From the NCBI GenBank assembly GCA_019119355.1, contig DWXE01000010.1:1-64000 (forward strand): a DNA stretch of 64,000 nt, read 5' to 3'. Below the pieces are notes generated by a model that worked only from the letters and a program-made list of their open reading frames with translations, ran no database searches and was not told the origin of the DNA. A program made the translations under genes and the position numbers. This document shows positions 35,566 to 44,121 of the stretch, piece after piece (position 1 is the stretch's first letter; the number at the start of each line of letters is the position of its first letter). The DNA comes from Candidatus Eisenbergiella merdigallinarum. GTDB lineage: Bacteria; Bacillota; Clostridia; Lachnospirales; Lachnospiraceae.

Positions 35566-35667
35566 GCAGGACACAGTTTTTTCGGAGAATAAACACAATT
35601 TTCCCTCCTTTTGCACACATTTTCCGCATATAGTAGAAACGTGCAAAAAGGAAAAGGGAGGATTGCC

Positions 35668-36615
35668 ATGATTGAGATTTCGCATCTGGTCAAAACATAC
35701 GGCGGCCATTATGCGGTGAAGGATCTGAGCGCAACGATCCGGGACGGGAGGATCTACGGATTTCTGGGCCCCAACGGGGCGGGAAAGTCCACCACCATGA
35801 ATATCATCACGGGATACCTGGCGCCCACGGCGGGGGAGGTGAAGATCGACGGCCACGACATCATGAAGGAGCCGGAGGCGGCGAAGCAGGAAATCGGATA
35901 TCTGCCGGAGGTCCCTCCGCTGTATCAGGATATGACGGTGGAAGAGTATCTGCGTTTCGCCGCCCGCTTAAAGAGGGTTCCCGCCGGCCGGCTGGCCGGC
36001 GAGGTGGAGCGCTGCACAAAGCTGGCCGGGCTGGAAGAGGTGAAACGGCGGCTCATCGCCAATTTGTCCAAAGGGTACAAACAGAGGGTGGGGCTGGCGC
36101 AGGCCGTCCTGGGCGAGCCCAGGACCATCATTCTGGATGAGCCCACCGTGGGCCTGGATCCGAAGCAGATGATCGAAATGCGGGAACTGATCCGGTCTCT
36201 GGGCAGGAAACACACCGTCATTTTGAGCTCCCACATCCTGTCGGAGGTGAGCGCTGTCTGCGATGAAATCCTGATCATCTCCCGGGGGGAGCTGGTGGCC
36301 AGCGATACGCCCCAGGGCCTGGCGGAGAAGCGGAAAGGAGCCCTGGCGCTGAAGCTTTCCGTGCGGGGAAGCAGGGAAGCCCTGGAGGAGACGCTCCGAA
36401 ACCTTCCGGGAGCGGAACGGTTTTCGGTCCGGCAGGAGAAGGAGGAGACGGTGGCCGAAATCCATGAGAGCGCCGGGCAGGATATCAGGGAACCCCTGTT
36501 TTATGCGCTGGCGGAGAAGAAAATGCCCATCCTTTCCATGGAGAGAAGCGGCGAATCGCTGGAGGAAATTTTCCTGCAGCTGACGGAGAAGACGGGAGAG
36601 GAGGAGAGACGATGA
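35668..36615 (+). CDS. ABC transporter ATPase, GldA-like
   Basis: 315 residues. Walker A GPNGAGKSTTMN (about 36-47), Q-loop region, signature LSKGYKQRVGLAQAVLG (about 132-148), Walker B TIILDEPTVGLDP and H-loop SSHILSEV. After the 230-residue ATPase a C-terminal extension of about 85 residues with a ferredoxin-like pattern follows, as in ABC-2 exporters of the Gld/NatA class. It overlaps the downstream permease/auxiliary gene by 4 bp (ATGA), and the DUF4340-like gene completes the set. ATG 35668 follows AAGGGAGG. The transported substrate is not known. Confidence 0.92.
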   Translation: MIEISHLVKTYGGHYAVKDLSATIRDGRIYGFLGPNGAGKSTTMNIITGYLAPTAGEVKIDGHDIMKEPEAAKQEIGYLPEVPPLYQDMTVEEYLRFAARLKRVPAGRLAGEVERCTKLAGLEEVKRRLIANLSKGYKQRVGLAQAVLGEPRTIILDEPTVGLDPKQMIEMRELIRSLGRKHTVILSSHILSEVSAVCDEILIISRGELVASDTPQGLAEKRKGALALKLSVRGSREALEETLRNLPGAERFSVRQEKEETVAEIHESAGQDIREPLFYALAEKKMPILSMERSGESLEEIFLQLTEKTGEEERR

Positions 36616-38732
36616 GAGCTGTCTTGCAAAGAGAAGTGAGAGCCTTTTTCACATCCGTCACGGGCTGGCTGTTCATCGCGGCCCACATCTGCCTGGCCGG
36701 GCTGTATTTTTTTGCGGTCAATCTGCTGTCCGGATACGGCAACGTGGCGGATACCGTTTCCGGCATCGTATTTCTTCTGCTTTTGACCACGCCGGTGCTG
36801 ACCATGCGGATTCTGGCGGAGGACCAAAAGCAGAAGACGGATCAGCTGATCCTGACCGCGCCGGTTTCCGTTTCCGGCATCGTGATGGGAAAATATCTGG
36901 CCATGGTCGCGGTGTTCACGGTGCCGGTGGCGGTGATGGCCCTTTTCCCGGTCATCCTGAGCGCCTATGGAAGCGTGCCCATGGGGGAGAGCTATGCGGC
37001 CATCCTGGTCTATTATCTGTTCGGGCTGGCCTGCATCTCCGTCGGGATGTTCGTTTCCTCCCTGACGGAGAGCCAGATCATCGCCGCGGTGGTGACGTTT
37101 GCGATCCTGTTCGCGGCCTATATGATGCCGGCCATCACCTCCCTGATTTCCCGGACGGGCAACGTCCTGACGCTGATCCTGGGGGCCTTCGATTTTTCCG
37201 CCCGCCTGGAGGATCTGCTGGGCGGGACGCTGGACTTTAAGGCGGTATTTTATTTCCTGACGGTGATCCTGGTCTTTTTGTTTCTGACGGTCCAGTCCAT
37301 ACAGAAGCGGCGGTATCAGCTGTCCGTGCGCGCGTTTCGCTTCGGCGCCTACAGCTCCGGCATGATCGCCCTGGTGTGCGCCATCGCCGTCTTCGCCAAT
37401 CTGGCCCTGTCGGCCCTTCCGGACCGCTATACTGAGGTGGACGTCACGCAGCAGAAGCTGTACTCCCTGACGGATACCACCAGAAATCTGGTGCAGAACC
37501 TGGAAGAGGATGTGACGATCTATGTGATCAACTCCGAGAGCGGTCAGGATGAAATGCTCGGGGATACCCTGGAGGGCTACCGGAACCTGTCCGATCATAT
37601 TCAGATCGTCTATCAGGATCCCGTGGTGTCCCCCAATTTCTATCAGAATTATGCGGATACCGTCACCGTCAACTCGCTGATCGTGGAGACGGAAAAAAGA
37701 TTTCGTGTCATCGATTATAACGACATCTATGAAACGGGATTTAATTATGCGGATTACAGCACGACCGTTACGGGCTACGACGCGGAAGGGCTTTTGACCA
37801 GCGCCATCGCCTACGTGACCTCGGAAGAAGCGCCGGTCATTTACGCGCTGGAAGGCCACGATGAGCTGACCCTGTCCGAAACCTTTTCCGACGGGCTGAA
37901 GAAGGAAAACGCCGACCTGGAGGAACTGACCTTTCTGACGGAGGAAGCCGTGCCGGAAGATGCCTGCGGCGTCCTGGTCCTGGCCCCCGCGCAGGATCTG
38001 ACGCAGGACGATGCGCAAAAGCTCATGGACTATCTGGACCGGGGCGGGATCCTGCTGATGGAAACATCCTATATCGACCGGTTTTCGGAGGAGATGCCGA
38101 ACCTTTCTTCCGTGCTTTCGTATTTCGGCCTGTCCATCGGGGACGGCCTCGTCCTGGAGAAGGATGCGGAGCGGATGTATCAGACCCCGGTCTATCTGCT
38201 GCCGGAAGTATCGTCCGACAGCCTGACGGAGGGCGTATACGGGAGCCGCTACGATTACGTCATGATGCCCTACGCGCAGCCGATCCTCATCGAGGAGCGG
38301 GAGGACGTGGAGGTGACGGCGCTTTTGAACACTTCCGAATCGTCCGGGGCGAAGGCCGGCCTGGAGAGCGCGCAGGATATGGAGCAGGAGGAGGGGGATG
38401 CCCAGGGACCTTTTGCGGTGGGCGTCAGCGCGAAGAAGACGACGGGGGAAACGACGGCGCAGCTGATCCTGTATTCCTCGGAGATGCTGTTTACGGACGC
38501 GGCCAACCAGTATACCATGGACAATAACCTGCGGCTGTTCACCAATGCCGTCAGCGCCATGACCGGGGAAGAGGAGAGCGTTTCCATACCGGCCAAATCC
38601 TTCGAAACGGCTTATGTGACCGTGCCCGCGGCTTCCGCCGTCAGGCTGGGCATCCTGCTGATGGGCGTCGTGCCGGCGGCGCTGCTGGCGGCCGGAATCA
38701 TCATCTGGATCAGGAGGAAAAGGAGATTATGA
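36612..38732 (+). CDS. Fused ABC-2 permease (GldF-like) and auxiliary GldG-like domain
   Basis: 706 residues. Residues 1-235 are an ABC-2 permease with six hydrophobic segments (AFFTSVTGWLFIAAHICLAG, ILAEDQKQKTDQLILTAPVS). A further helix near 250 leads into an extracytoplasmic domain of about 400 residues like the ABC-type uncharacterised auxiliary component (GldG/DUF4350 style): LPDRYTEVDVTQQKLYSLTD, DVTIYVINSES, APVIYALEGHDEL, GVLVLAPAQDLTQDDAQKLM, then a final transmembrane helix (LGILLMGVVPAALLAAGIII). In Bacteroidetes GldF and GldG are separate; here they form one chain. It overlaps the genes on both sides by 4 bp, so the three subunits are co-translated. Confidence 0.88.
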   Translation: MRAVLQREVRAFFTSVTGWLFIAAHICLAGLYFFAVNLLSGYGNVADTVSGIVFLLLLTTPVLTMRILAEDQKQKTDQLILTAPVSVSGIVMGKYLAMVAVFTVPVAVMALFPVILSAYGSVPMGESYAAILVYYLFGLACISVGMFVSSLTESQIIAAVVTFAILFAAYMMPAITSLISRTGNVLTLILGAFDFSARLEDLLGGTLDFKAVFYFLTVILVFLFLTVQSIQKRRYQLSVRAFRFGAYSSGMIALVCAIAVFANLALSALPDRYTEVDVTQQKLYSLTDTTRNLVQNLEEDVTIYVINSESGQDEMLGDTLEGYRNLSDHIQIVYQDPVVSPNFYQNYADTVTVNSLIVETEKRFRVIDYNDIYETGFNYADYSTTVTGYDAEGLLTSAIAYVTSEEAPVIYALEGHDELTLSETFSDGLKKENADLEELTFLTEEAVPEDACGVLVLAPAQDLTQDDAQKLMDYLDRGGILLMETSYIDRFSEEMPNLSSVLSYFGLSIGDGLVLEKDAERMYQTPVYLLPEVSSDSLTEGVYGSRYDYVMMPYAQPILIEEREDVEVTALLNTSESSGAKAGLESAQDMEQEEGDAQGPFAVGVSAKKTTGETTAQLILYSSEMLFTDAANQYTMDNNLRLFTNAVSAMTGEEESVSIPAKSFETAYVTVPAASAVRLGILLMGVVPAALLAAGIIIWIRRKRRL

Positions 38733-39370
38733 AAAAACAGAACGTGCAGCTGACGATCCTGGCGATCCTGTGCCTGATCTGCGCGGGTGGGTATTTCTGG
38801 ATCCGGAGTCGGGATTTTGAAACGCAGGAGGAAATACCGGAGACCGTGGTGACCGATTTCGAAGCGGACGAGGTGACCGGGCTGACCGTAACGGGGGACA
38901 ACGAACTGGATTTCGTCAGGGGAGAGGACGGCGAGTGGACCGAAACGTCCCTGGAGGGAGAGAGCATCGATCAGAGCAGCGTGAATATGCTGCTTTCCCA
39001 GATCGGAGGCATCACCACGCGGGAAACGGTGGTAAAATCCCCGGAAGACCTGGCGCAATACGGGCTGGAGGAGCCGTTTCGAACCATCACGGCGCGGCTG
39101 TCGGACGGTTCTGCAGTGACGATCCTGGCCGGCGATGAGAGCGGCCTGCTGTCCAAATATTACATTCAGATTCAGGGCGCTCCCGACGTTTATCTGGTCT
39201 CGTCCTACATCGTGACGGATTTCGACAAAACGGCGGAAGAATTCGTCGAAGAAGAGGAGGCTACGGAGGAAGGGGCCGCGGAGTCTGCGGAGGAAGGGGC
39301 CGCGGAGTCTGCGGAGGAAGGGGCCGCCGGGGAAACGACGGAAGAAACGGAAGAAGGGAGCGGGCCATGA
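38729..39370 (+). CDS. DUF4340-like extracytoplasmic protein
   Basis: 213 residues. One N-terminal membrane helix (QLTILAILCLICAGGYFWI), then a domain of the DUF4340 type (VTGLTVTGDNELDFVRGEDG, QYGLEEPFRTITARLSDG, YYIQIQGAPDVYLVSSYI), shorter than the 300-plus residues usual for the family. It ends in a very acidic, low-complexity tail built from an EEGAAESA repeat. DUF4340 genes regularly follow GldFG-like genes, so it is probably an accessory of the same exporter. The tail is probably unfolded. The start overlaps the upstream stop (ATGA). Confidence 0.82.
   Translation: MKKQNVQLTILAILCLICAGGYFWIRSRDFETQEEIPETVVTDFEADEVTGLTVTGDNELDFVRGEDGEWTETSLEGESIDQSSVNMLLSQIGGITTRETVVKSPEDLAQYGLEEPFRTITARLSDGSAVTILAGDESGLLSKYYIQIQGAPDVYLVSSYIVTDFDKTAEEFVEEEEATEEGAAESAEEGAAESAEEGAAGETTEETEEGSGP
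39266..39328 (+). repeat. 24-bp tandem repeat in the coding tail
   Basis: Two exact copies (39266-39289, 39290-39313) and a 15-bp partial third; each encodes EEGAAESA. Such a tract can change copy number by slippage without shifting the frame. Confidence 0.85.
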
Positions 39371-39466
39371 GATTGACGGCCGCTTAGGCGGCGTCCGCCG
39401 GCTTCGCGCACCTGAGATCTCCGCCAGCCCGCTGTCCGGGCGAAAGGACGGCCGCGGCAGACGGGC

Positions 39467-39507
39467 GGGCGGAGGGGGGAAAACGGCGCTTCATCCGCCC
39501 TTTTTTT
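39467..39507 (+). terminator. Terminator of the Gld-type operon
   Basis: GGGCGGA pairs with TCCGCCC across a 20-nt loop, followed by seven T residues. It overlaps the 3' end of the - strand gene at 39491. Confidence 0.6.
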
Positions 39508-39784
39508 GGGACATGAGCTTTAAAATCTGGTCCATTTTCGCAATTTCGTCCGGGGTGCTGTATTTTCTGATGGCTTCGATGATGGCGGTCATTTCCTCCT
39601 GCGAAAAGCTGATCCGCTCCGCCCTGCTTCGCTGCGCCAGAGCCATCAGAAAGGGGAGAAGCTGCCTGGGCGTCAGGGAAGCGCTTTCGAATACGAGCTT
39701 TTGCAGAAAATCCAGTTTTTCCTTCGGAATATGTCGGACCGAAGGCTCCTGCATCCAGGCAGGGGAGTCAGTCTGATGATCCAT
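39491..39784 (-). CDS. Small protein of unknown function
   Basis: 97 residues, predicted all-helical and soluble: KEKLDFLQKLVFESASLTPRQ, QLLPFLMALAQRSRAERISF, then QEEMTAIIEAIRKYSTPDEI. No cysteine or membrane segment. It follows the 186-residue gene by 20 bp and shares its style (helical, with LP-F-hydrophobic stretches), so the two probably work together. I do not recognise a domain. It is the last gene of a - strand group that starts with the subtilase at 41812. Confidence 0.65.
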   Translation of the reverse strand: MDHQTDSPAWMQEPSVRHIPKEKLDFLQKLVFESASLTPRQLLPFLMALAQRSRAERISFSQEEMTAIIEAIRKYSTPDEIAKMDQILKLMSQKKGG

Positions 39785-39804
39785 CGATAATCACTCCTTA
39801 TGAT

Positions 39805-40365
39805 CTATGAATTCTTCCCGTCGCAGCCTCCCATGGAGGATTGAAACAGTTCGAACATGGCCTGTTGTTCCGGGGAGAGCATCCCCTTTAACAGATCCAT
39901 GGGATTTGCGGACCCGAAGGGAGTCTGATCCGCAGGGCCGTCGCCCTGACCGGGGCCGTCCCCGGATTCCGGAACGCCGGAAAAACCGTCGGGGCCGTTT
40001 CCGGGGGAAAACTGCTCGAACAGCTGCATCATATTCATCATCTCTTCGTACATCTCCATGCTCTTTTTCATGTTCGCCAGCTGTTCGAACACCGCTTTTT
40101 CGGACGGCGTGCAGAAATTTTTGATCTGCTCGAAGATTTCTGCGATATCGGGCTGCTTCGGATCGCAGGAAGCGGCGCAGAGAGCGGAAGGATGGCGCGA
40201 AAAGTACTCCATGGTATATTGCAGTTCCATGAATTTGATCAGAACGGCCAGATTTTTTCTGCTGCCTGAGTCGAAATAGGGCAGCAGTACCTTGAGGATC
40301 TGAATATGGTTGTTCGTATAGAGGGTATCGAAAGCGACGACCGCTTCGCTGTCACAGTGTTCCAT
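39805..40365 (-). CDS. Helical protein with Gly/Pro-rich linker, unknown function
   Basis: 186 residues. An N-terminal helical domain (FDTLYTNNHIQILKVLLPYF, SRKNLAVLIKFMELQYTMEY) is followed by a Met-rich helix (MKKSMEMYEEMMNMMQLFEQF), a Gly/Asp/Pro-rich linker (about residues 128-155), and a C-terminal helix (NPMDLLKGMLSPEQQAMFEL). No signal peptide or known motif. The opening of the 97-residue neighbour resembles parts of this one. Its position beside a Cys/Gly-rich protein suggests a role in a late developmental structure such as the spore surface, which is a guess. Confidence 0.65.
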   Translation of the reverse strand: MEHCDSEAVVAFDTLYTNNHIQILKVLLPYFDSGSRKNLAVLIKFMELQYTMEYFSRHPSALCAASCDPKQPDIAEIFEQIKNFCTPSEKAVFEQLANMKKSMEMYEEMMNMMQLFEQFSPGNGPDGFSGVPESGDGPGQGDGPADQTPFGSANPMDLLKGMLSPEQQAMFELFQSSMGGCDGKNS

Positions 40366-40438
40366 CCGTATTTCTCCGCCTTTTTGCTTCTAATTCTATG
40401 CGCGGACGAAAGCTTCTATCCCGGGAACGTTCCGCGCG

Positions 40439-40478
40439 TCTCCGCGGCCGGGAAGCGGCCGCAGCCCGGCCGCGGAGA
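40439..40478. repeat. GC-rich palindrome in a 190-bp gap
   Basis: TCTCCGCGGCCGGG and CCCGGCCGCGGAGA, 14-bp perfect stem with a 12-nt loop. A smaller GCGCGGA/TCCGCGC pair lies just to the left. There is no T-run on either side; nothing else is seen in 40366-40555. It may end the short - strand transcript from 40798 or separate it from the next gene. Confidence 0.6.
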
Positions 40479-40555
40479 AAGTTCCCCGTAAATGCGGCCG
40501 GGCTGCGTCGCTGCGCCGGAAATCCGGGAAAGGCTCAGATGAAACCATCGATTCC

Positions 40556-40798
40556 TCAGAAGCCGTTCCCGCAGCAGCACAGCAGAATCAGGATCCACAA
40601 AATGCAGCTGCATCCGCCGTTGTTGTCGTTGCATCCGCAGCCGTTGTTGTTGGCGAGGCCAAAGCCGTTGCCGGATCCGCCGCACAGAAGCAGGAGGATG
40701 ATAATCCAGCAGCAGCTGTCGCCGCCGAACCCGAAGCCGGAACGGTTGTTGGAACAGGAATTGTTGCACCCGCAGTTTGTAGCTGATAAATCACTCAT
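40556..40798 (-). CDS. Cys/Gly/Asn-rich small protein
   Basis: 80 residues, with 15 cysteines. Two hydrophobic blocks (CCWIIILLLLC and CSCILWILILLCCC) alternate with Gly/Asn-rich stretches (NNRSGFGFGGD, NGFGLANNNGCGCNDNNGG). This resembles the small high-cysteine, chorion-class-like or YjcZ-like proteins of spore-forming Firmicutes, but only in composition. GGAGG lies 10 nt ahead of ATG 40798. It lies between the subtilase and the two helical proteins on the - strand. Cross-linking in an outer layer, or membrane insertion, are possible roles. Confidence 0.72.
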   Translation of the reverse strand: MSDLSATNCGCNNSCSNNRSGFGFGGDSCCWIIILLLLCGGSGNGFGLANNNGCGCNDNNGGCSCILWILILLCCCGNGF

Positions 40799-40891
40799 TG
40801 TTTTAGAGCCTCCAAAATGATATTTATGCTTTATGATATGAACTCCGGGTTGTCTGTGTTTCTGAACGGAAAAAAATTTTGCGGGCGAACG

Positions 40892-41812
40892 TTACCGCCC
40901 CGTCAGGGCGCGGGACACGTCCAGCATGCCCCATCCCTGCTTCCCCCACTCTTCCCCCAGGTCCTGGGCGCAAAACAGCAGGCGTTCCCGGATCTGCTCG
41001 TTGGTAAACGCCGGATACTTTTCCCATAGAAGGGCGGCCGCGCCGCTGACCGCGGGCACGGACATGGAAGTGCCGCTCTTGACGGTATAGGGATTGAGCA
41101 CCTTTCGGGAGCGGGTCAGCCGGAACGCCGAGCTGCAGGAGACGACGCCGGTCCCGGGCGAAACGATATCCGGCTTGCGGAGACGGTTTCCGGCCGGCCC
41201 CCTGCCGGAATAGCTTTCGCAGGAATTCCTGCGGTCCGGAAAATGTTTCCCGTCGTGGCAGCCCACGCAGATCACGTGGTTTCCCGCGCCCAGCGGGGAG
41301 AGGCTGTCGGGGACGGGCCCCTTGTTTCCGGCGGCGACCACCACCAGAAGCCCTGCGGCCCAGGCTTCTTCCAGCCAGGAGATCAGCTTTTCCTGGCTGT
41401 TTTTTTCCTCTATTTTTCCGACTCCCACGGAAATGCTCAAAATTCTGGTGCGATACATCCTTCTGGTATCCAGAACATGGCGGATGGCGGCGATCATATC
41501 GTTTACGGATCCCTCTCCTTTGGCGTTGAGCACCTTGCAGGAAAGGATCCTGCAGCCGGGGGCCACGCCGCCGTAGAGCCGTCCGGAACACAGCCCGCTG
41601 CCGCACAGGCAGCCGGCCACATGGGTGCCGTGGCCGCTGTCGTCGTAGGGCAGTTTGCTTTCGGAAAGAAAATCCTTAAAAGCGGCCAGCCGCCCGGTCA
41701 GATCGGGATGAAGGGAAAATCCCGTATCCAGCAGGGCGGCTGTGACTCCTGCGCCGGTGTAGGGCGCCGTCTGGTCAGGGGTGGCACGAATGACCCTTTT
41801 CACACGGTTCAT
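40892..41812 (-). CDS. Subtilisin-like serine protease (S8), intracellular type
   Basis: 306 residues. The catalytic triad is complete: Asp in AALLDTGFSLHPDL (about residue 29), His in DSGHGTHVAGCLCG (about 60) and Ser in KSGTSMSVPAVSGAAALL (about 257); the oxyanion Asn is in VVVAAGNKGP. There is no signal peptide and almost no propeptide, as in intracellular subtilisins. Several cysteines (CLCGSGLC, ILSC) are unusual for the family. AAGGAAGGA precedes ATG 41812. It heads a - strand group with the Cys-rich and two helical proteins; a processing role for one of these is possible but unproven. Confidence 0.92.
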   Translation of the reverse strand: MNRVKRVIRATPDQTAPYTGAGVTAALLDTGFSLHPDLTGRLAAFKDFLSESKLPYDDSGHGTHVAGCLCGSGLCSGRLYGGVAPGCRILSCKVLNAKGEGSVNDMIAAIRHVLDTRRMYRTRILSISVGVGKIEEKNSQEKLISWLEEAWAAGLLVVVAAGNKGPVPDSLSPLGAGNHVICVGCHDGKHFPDRRNSCESYSGRGPAGNRLRKPDIVSPGTGVVSCSSAFRLTRSRKVLNPYTVKSGTSMSVPAVSGAAALLWEKYPAFTNEQIRERLLFCAQDLGEEWGKQGWGMLDVSRALTGR

Positions 41813-41905
41813 TCCAAATCCTTCCTTTTTCTTTTAAGATATGACAAAAATGGAAAAACGCCTACGGGAAGATTCGCCCGGGAAGCTCCGGCGAGAATCT
41901 TGCGG

Positions 41906-41934
41906 TTGATAGAAATGGGATAATTGTATACAAT
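41906..41934 (+). promoter_or_regulatory. Promoter of the Re-citrate synthase operon
   Basis: TTGATA (41906-41911), 17-bp spacer, TACAAT (41929-41934), 48 bp ahead of ATG 41983. ATTGTATACAAT here is a small palindrome and could be an operator. Confidence 0.65.
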
Positions 41935-41982
41935 AATGCAAGTATCACAAAAACCAATACGAAGGATAAAGGAGAGGGAGCC

Positions 41983-43404
41983 ATGACCGAATTTACAAAC
42001 CGTCCGGTGACGATGAACGAAAAGAAGAATCTGCTGGAAATCGAAGAGCATATGTACATCCTCGACGATGTGAAAAAGCCCAACGTATTCCGCAATATGT
42101 TTCCGTACTCCGAGGTCCCCAAGATTCCCTTCAACGATCGTATCGTGCCTCACGATATGCCGAAGGACATCTGGATCACGGACACCACGTTTCGCGACGG
42201 GCAGCAGTCCAGAGCGCCCTACTCCACGGAGCAGATCGTGAAGATCTACGACTGCCTGCACCGGCTGGGCGGGGAGAACGGAATGATCCGGGCCAGCGAG
42301 TTTTTCCTCTACAGCAAAAAGGACAGGGACGCGGTGTACGAGTGCATGTCCAGGGGATACCGCTTTCCGGAAGTGACCAGCTGGATCCGCGCCAGCAAAG
42401 AGGACTTCGGGCTGGTAAAGGAGATCGGGATGAAGGAAACGGGCATTCTGGTCAGCTGCTCCGACTATCATATTTTCATGAAGCTGAAGATGACCAGAAG
42501 GCAGGCCATGGAGCATTATCTCAGCGTGATCCGGGACTGCCTGGAGGAAGGGATCAGCCCGCGCTGCCATCTGGAAGATATCACCAGGGCGGACATCTAC
42601 GGATACGTGGTGCCGTTCTGTCTGGAACTGATGAAGCTGATGAAGGAATACCGGATTCCCATCAAGGTCAGGGCCTGCGACACCATGGGCTACGGGGTCA
42701 ATTATGCCGGGGCTGTGATCCCCAGAAGCGTACAGGGCATCATCTACGCCCTGCACACCCACGCGGGAGTGCCCCACGAGCTGCTGGAGTGGCACGGGCA
42801 CAACGATTTTTACAAGGCGGTGGTGAATTCCTCCACGGCCTGGCTGTACGGCTGTTCCGGCGTCAATACGTCGCTGTTCGGCATCGGGGAGAGGACGGGG
42901 AACACGCCGCTGGAGGCCATGGTGTTCGAATACGCCCAGCTCAAGGGAACGCTCAACGGAATGGATACCAGGGTGATCACCGAGCTGGCGGAATATTATG
43001 AAAAGGAAATCGGCTATCGGATTCCCCCGAGAACGCCCTTTGTGGGAAAGAACTTCAACGTCACCAGAGCCGGGATCCACGCCGACGGCCTGCTCAAAAA
43101 CGAGGAGATCTACAACATCTTCGACACGGAGAAGTTTTTAAACCGGCCGGTGCTGTGCGCGGTTTCCAACACGTCCGGACTGGCGGGGATCGCCCACTGG
43201 ATCAATACCTATTTCAGGATCCCGGAAGAAAGAAAGCTGGACAAGGGCTGCGATCTGGTCCACGAGGTGAAGAAGTGGGTGGATGAAGAATATGCGGGAG
43301 GGCGCGTGACGGTGCTGACGGACGGCGAGCTGCTGCGCGTGATCGACGACGCCTGCGAAAGGCTGGGCGTCTCCCTGGTCGAAGAAAAGCCCGCGGAAAG
43401 CTGA
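41983..43404 (+). CDS. Re-citrate synthase (isopropylmalate/homocitrate synthase family)
   Basis: 473 residues of the HMGL-like barrel family (DIWITDTTFRDGQQSRAPYS, LEWHGHNDF, NVTRAGIHADGLLKN). It differs from leucine-pathway LeuA in lacking the C-terminal LeuA dimer domain and in segments such as RASEFFLYSKKDR and RCHLEDITRADIYGY, which I associate with the Re-face-specific citrate synthase first described in Clostridium kluyveri. The reaction would be oxaloacetate plus acetyl-CoA to citrate. Isocitrate dehydrogenase two genes downstream strongly supports this reading, since together they lead to 2-oxoglutarate. Homocitrate or isopropylmalate synthase remain possible. AAAGGAGAGGGAG precedes ATG 41983. 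Confidence 0.82.
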   Translation: MTEFTNRPVTMNEKKNLLEIEEHMYILDDVKKPNVFRNMFPYSEVPKIPFNDRIVPHDMPKDIWITDTTFRDGQQSRAPYSTEQIVKIYDCLHRLGGENGMIRASEFFLYSKKDRDAVYECMSRGYRFPEVTSWIRASKEDFGLVKEIGMKETGILVSCSDYHIFMKLKMTRRQAMEHYLSVIRDCLEEGISPRCHLEDITRADIYGYVVPFCLELMKLMKEYRIPIKVRACDTMGYGVNYAGAVIPRSVQGIIYALHTHAGVPHELLEWHGHNDFYKAVVNSSTAWLYGCSGVNTSLFGIGERTGNTPLEAMVFEYAQLKGTLNGMDTRVITELAEYYEKEIGYRIPPRTPFVGKNFNVTRAGIHADGLLKNEEIYNIFDTEKFLNRPVLCAVSNTSGLAGIAHWINTYFRIPEERKLDKGCDLVHEVKKWVDEEYAGGRVTVLTDGELLRVIDDACERLGVSLVEEKPAES

Positions 43405-43424
43405 ACTGCGGAACGGAGGATACG

Positions 43425-44120
43425 ATGGGACAGGGGAAAGGAAAGGAAGAGGTGACGGACCGCTATTCCCTGCGGGGAATGGTCTTTCACCGGCTCAGGG
43501 ACGACATTCTGGGCGGAAAATATGCGGACGGAGAAGAGCTGAAGGAAGCGGCGCTGGGCGAAGAGCTGGGGGTTTCCCGGACGCCGGTGAGGGAGGCGCT
43601 CAGGCAGCTGGAACTGGAAGGGCTGGTTTCCATCGTGCCCAACCGGGGCGCCTATGTGACCGCCATCACCGGGAAGGACATCGCGGATATCTACGCCATC
43701 CGGGGGCTGCTGGAAGGGCTGTGCGCCAGATGGGCCGTGGAATACATCCGCCCGGAAGAGCTGGAGGCCATGGAGGAAAATATCTATATTTCCAGGTTTC
43801 ACGCCGAAAAGCAGCACGCCAGGCAGCTGACGGAGCTGGACGACGATTTTCACGATATCCTCTACCGGGCCTGCCGCAGCAAAATGCTGGAGCAGAACCT
43901 GAGGGAATTCCACGAATACGTGAAGCGGATCCGGAGGGAGAACCTCTCCGACAGCCAGAGGGGGATGGAAGCGGTGGAAGAGCACGGCAGGATCATGGAC
44001 GCCATTCGGGAAAAGGACGCGGACAGGGCGCAGCAGCTGGCGACCTTGCATATGAAGAACGCTTATGCTAATATGGTAGAAAACGGGCTCTTAAAAGCCT
44101 ACGAAGGGAATGGTGAATAG
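43425..44120 (+). CDS. GntR-family regulator (FadR/FCD subgroup)
   Basis: 231 residues. The N-terminal winged helix ([54 protein letters not shown]) spans about residues 10-78; the C-terminal FCD domain ([57 protein letters not shown]) binds a small acid, often with a metal held by the conserved Asp/His residues. It sits between Re-citrate synthase (20 bp) and isocitrate dehydrogenase (start overlaps its end), so it probably regulates this operon in response to an organic acid such as citrate (inference). Confidence 0.92.
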   Translation: MGQGKGKEEVTDRYSLRGMVFHRLRDDILGGKYADGEELKEAALGEELGVSRTPVREALRQLELEGLVSIVPNRGAYVTAITGKDIADIYAIRGLLEGLCARWAVEYIRPEELEAMEENIYISRFHAEKQHARQLTELDDDFHDILYRACRSKMLEQNLREFHEYVKRIRRENLSDSQRGMEAVEEHGRIMDAIREKDADRAQQLATLHMKNAYANMVENGLLKAYEGNGE

Positions 44121-44121
44121 A

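Noticed and set aside
41983-43404. Annotation as leucine-pathway 2-isopropylmalate synthase (leuA)
   Set aside because: No C-terminal LeuA allosteric domain, different conserved segments, and an isocitrate dehydrogenase in the same operon point to citrate formation instead.
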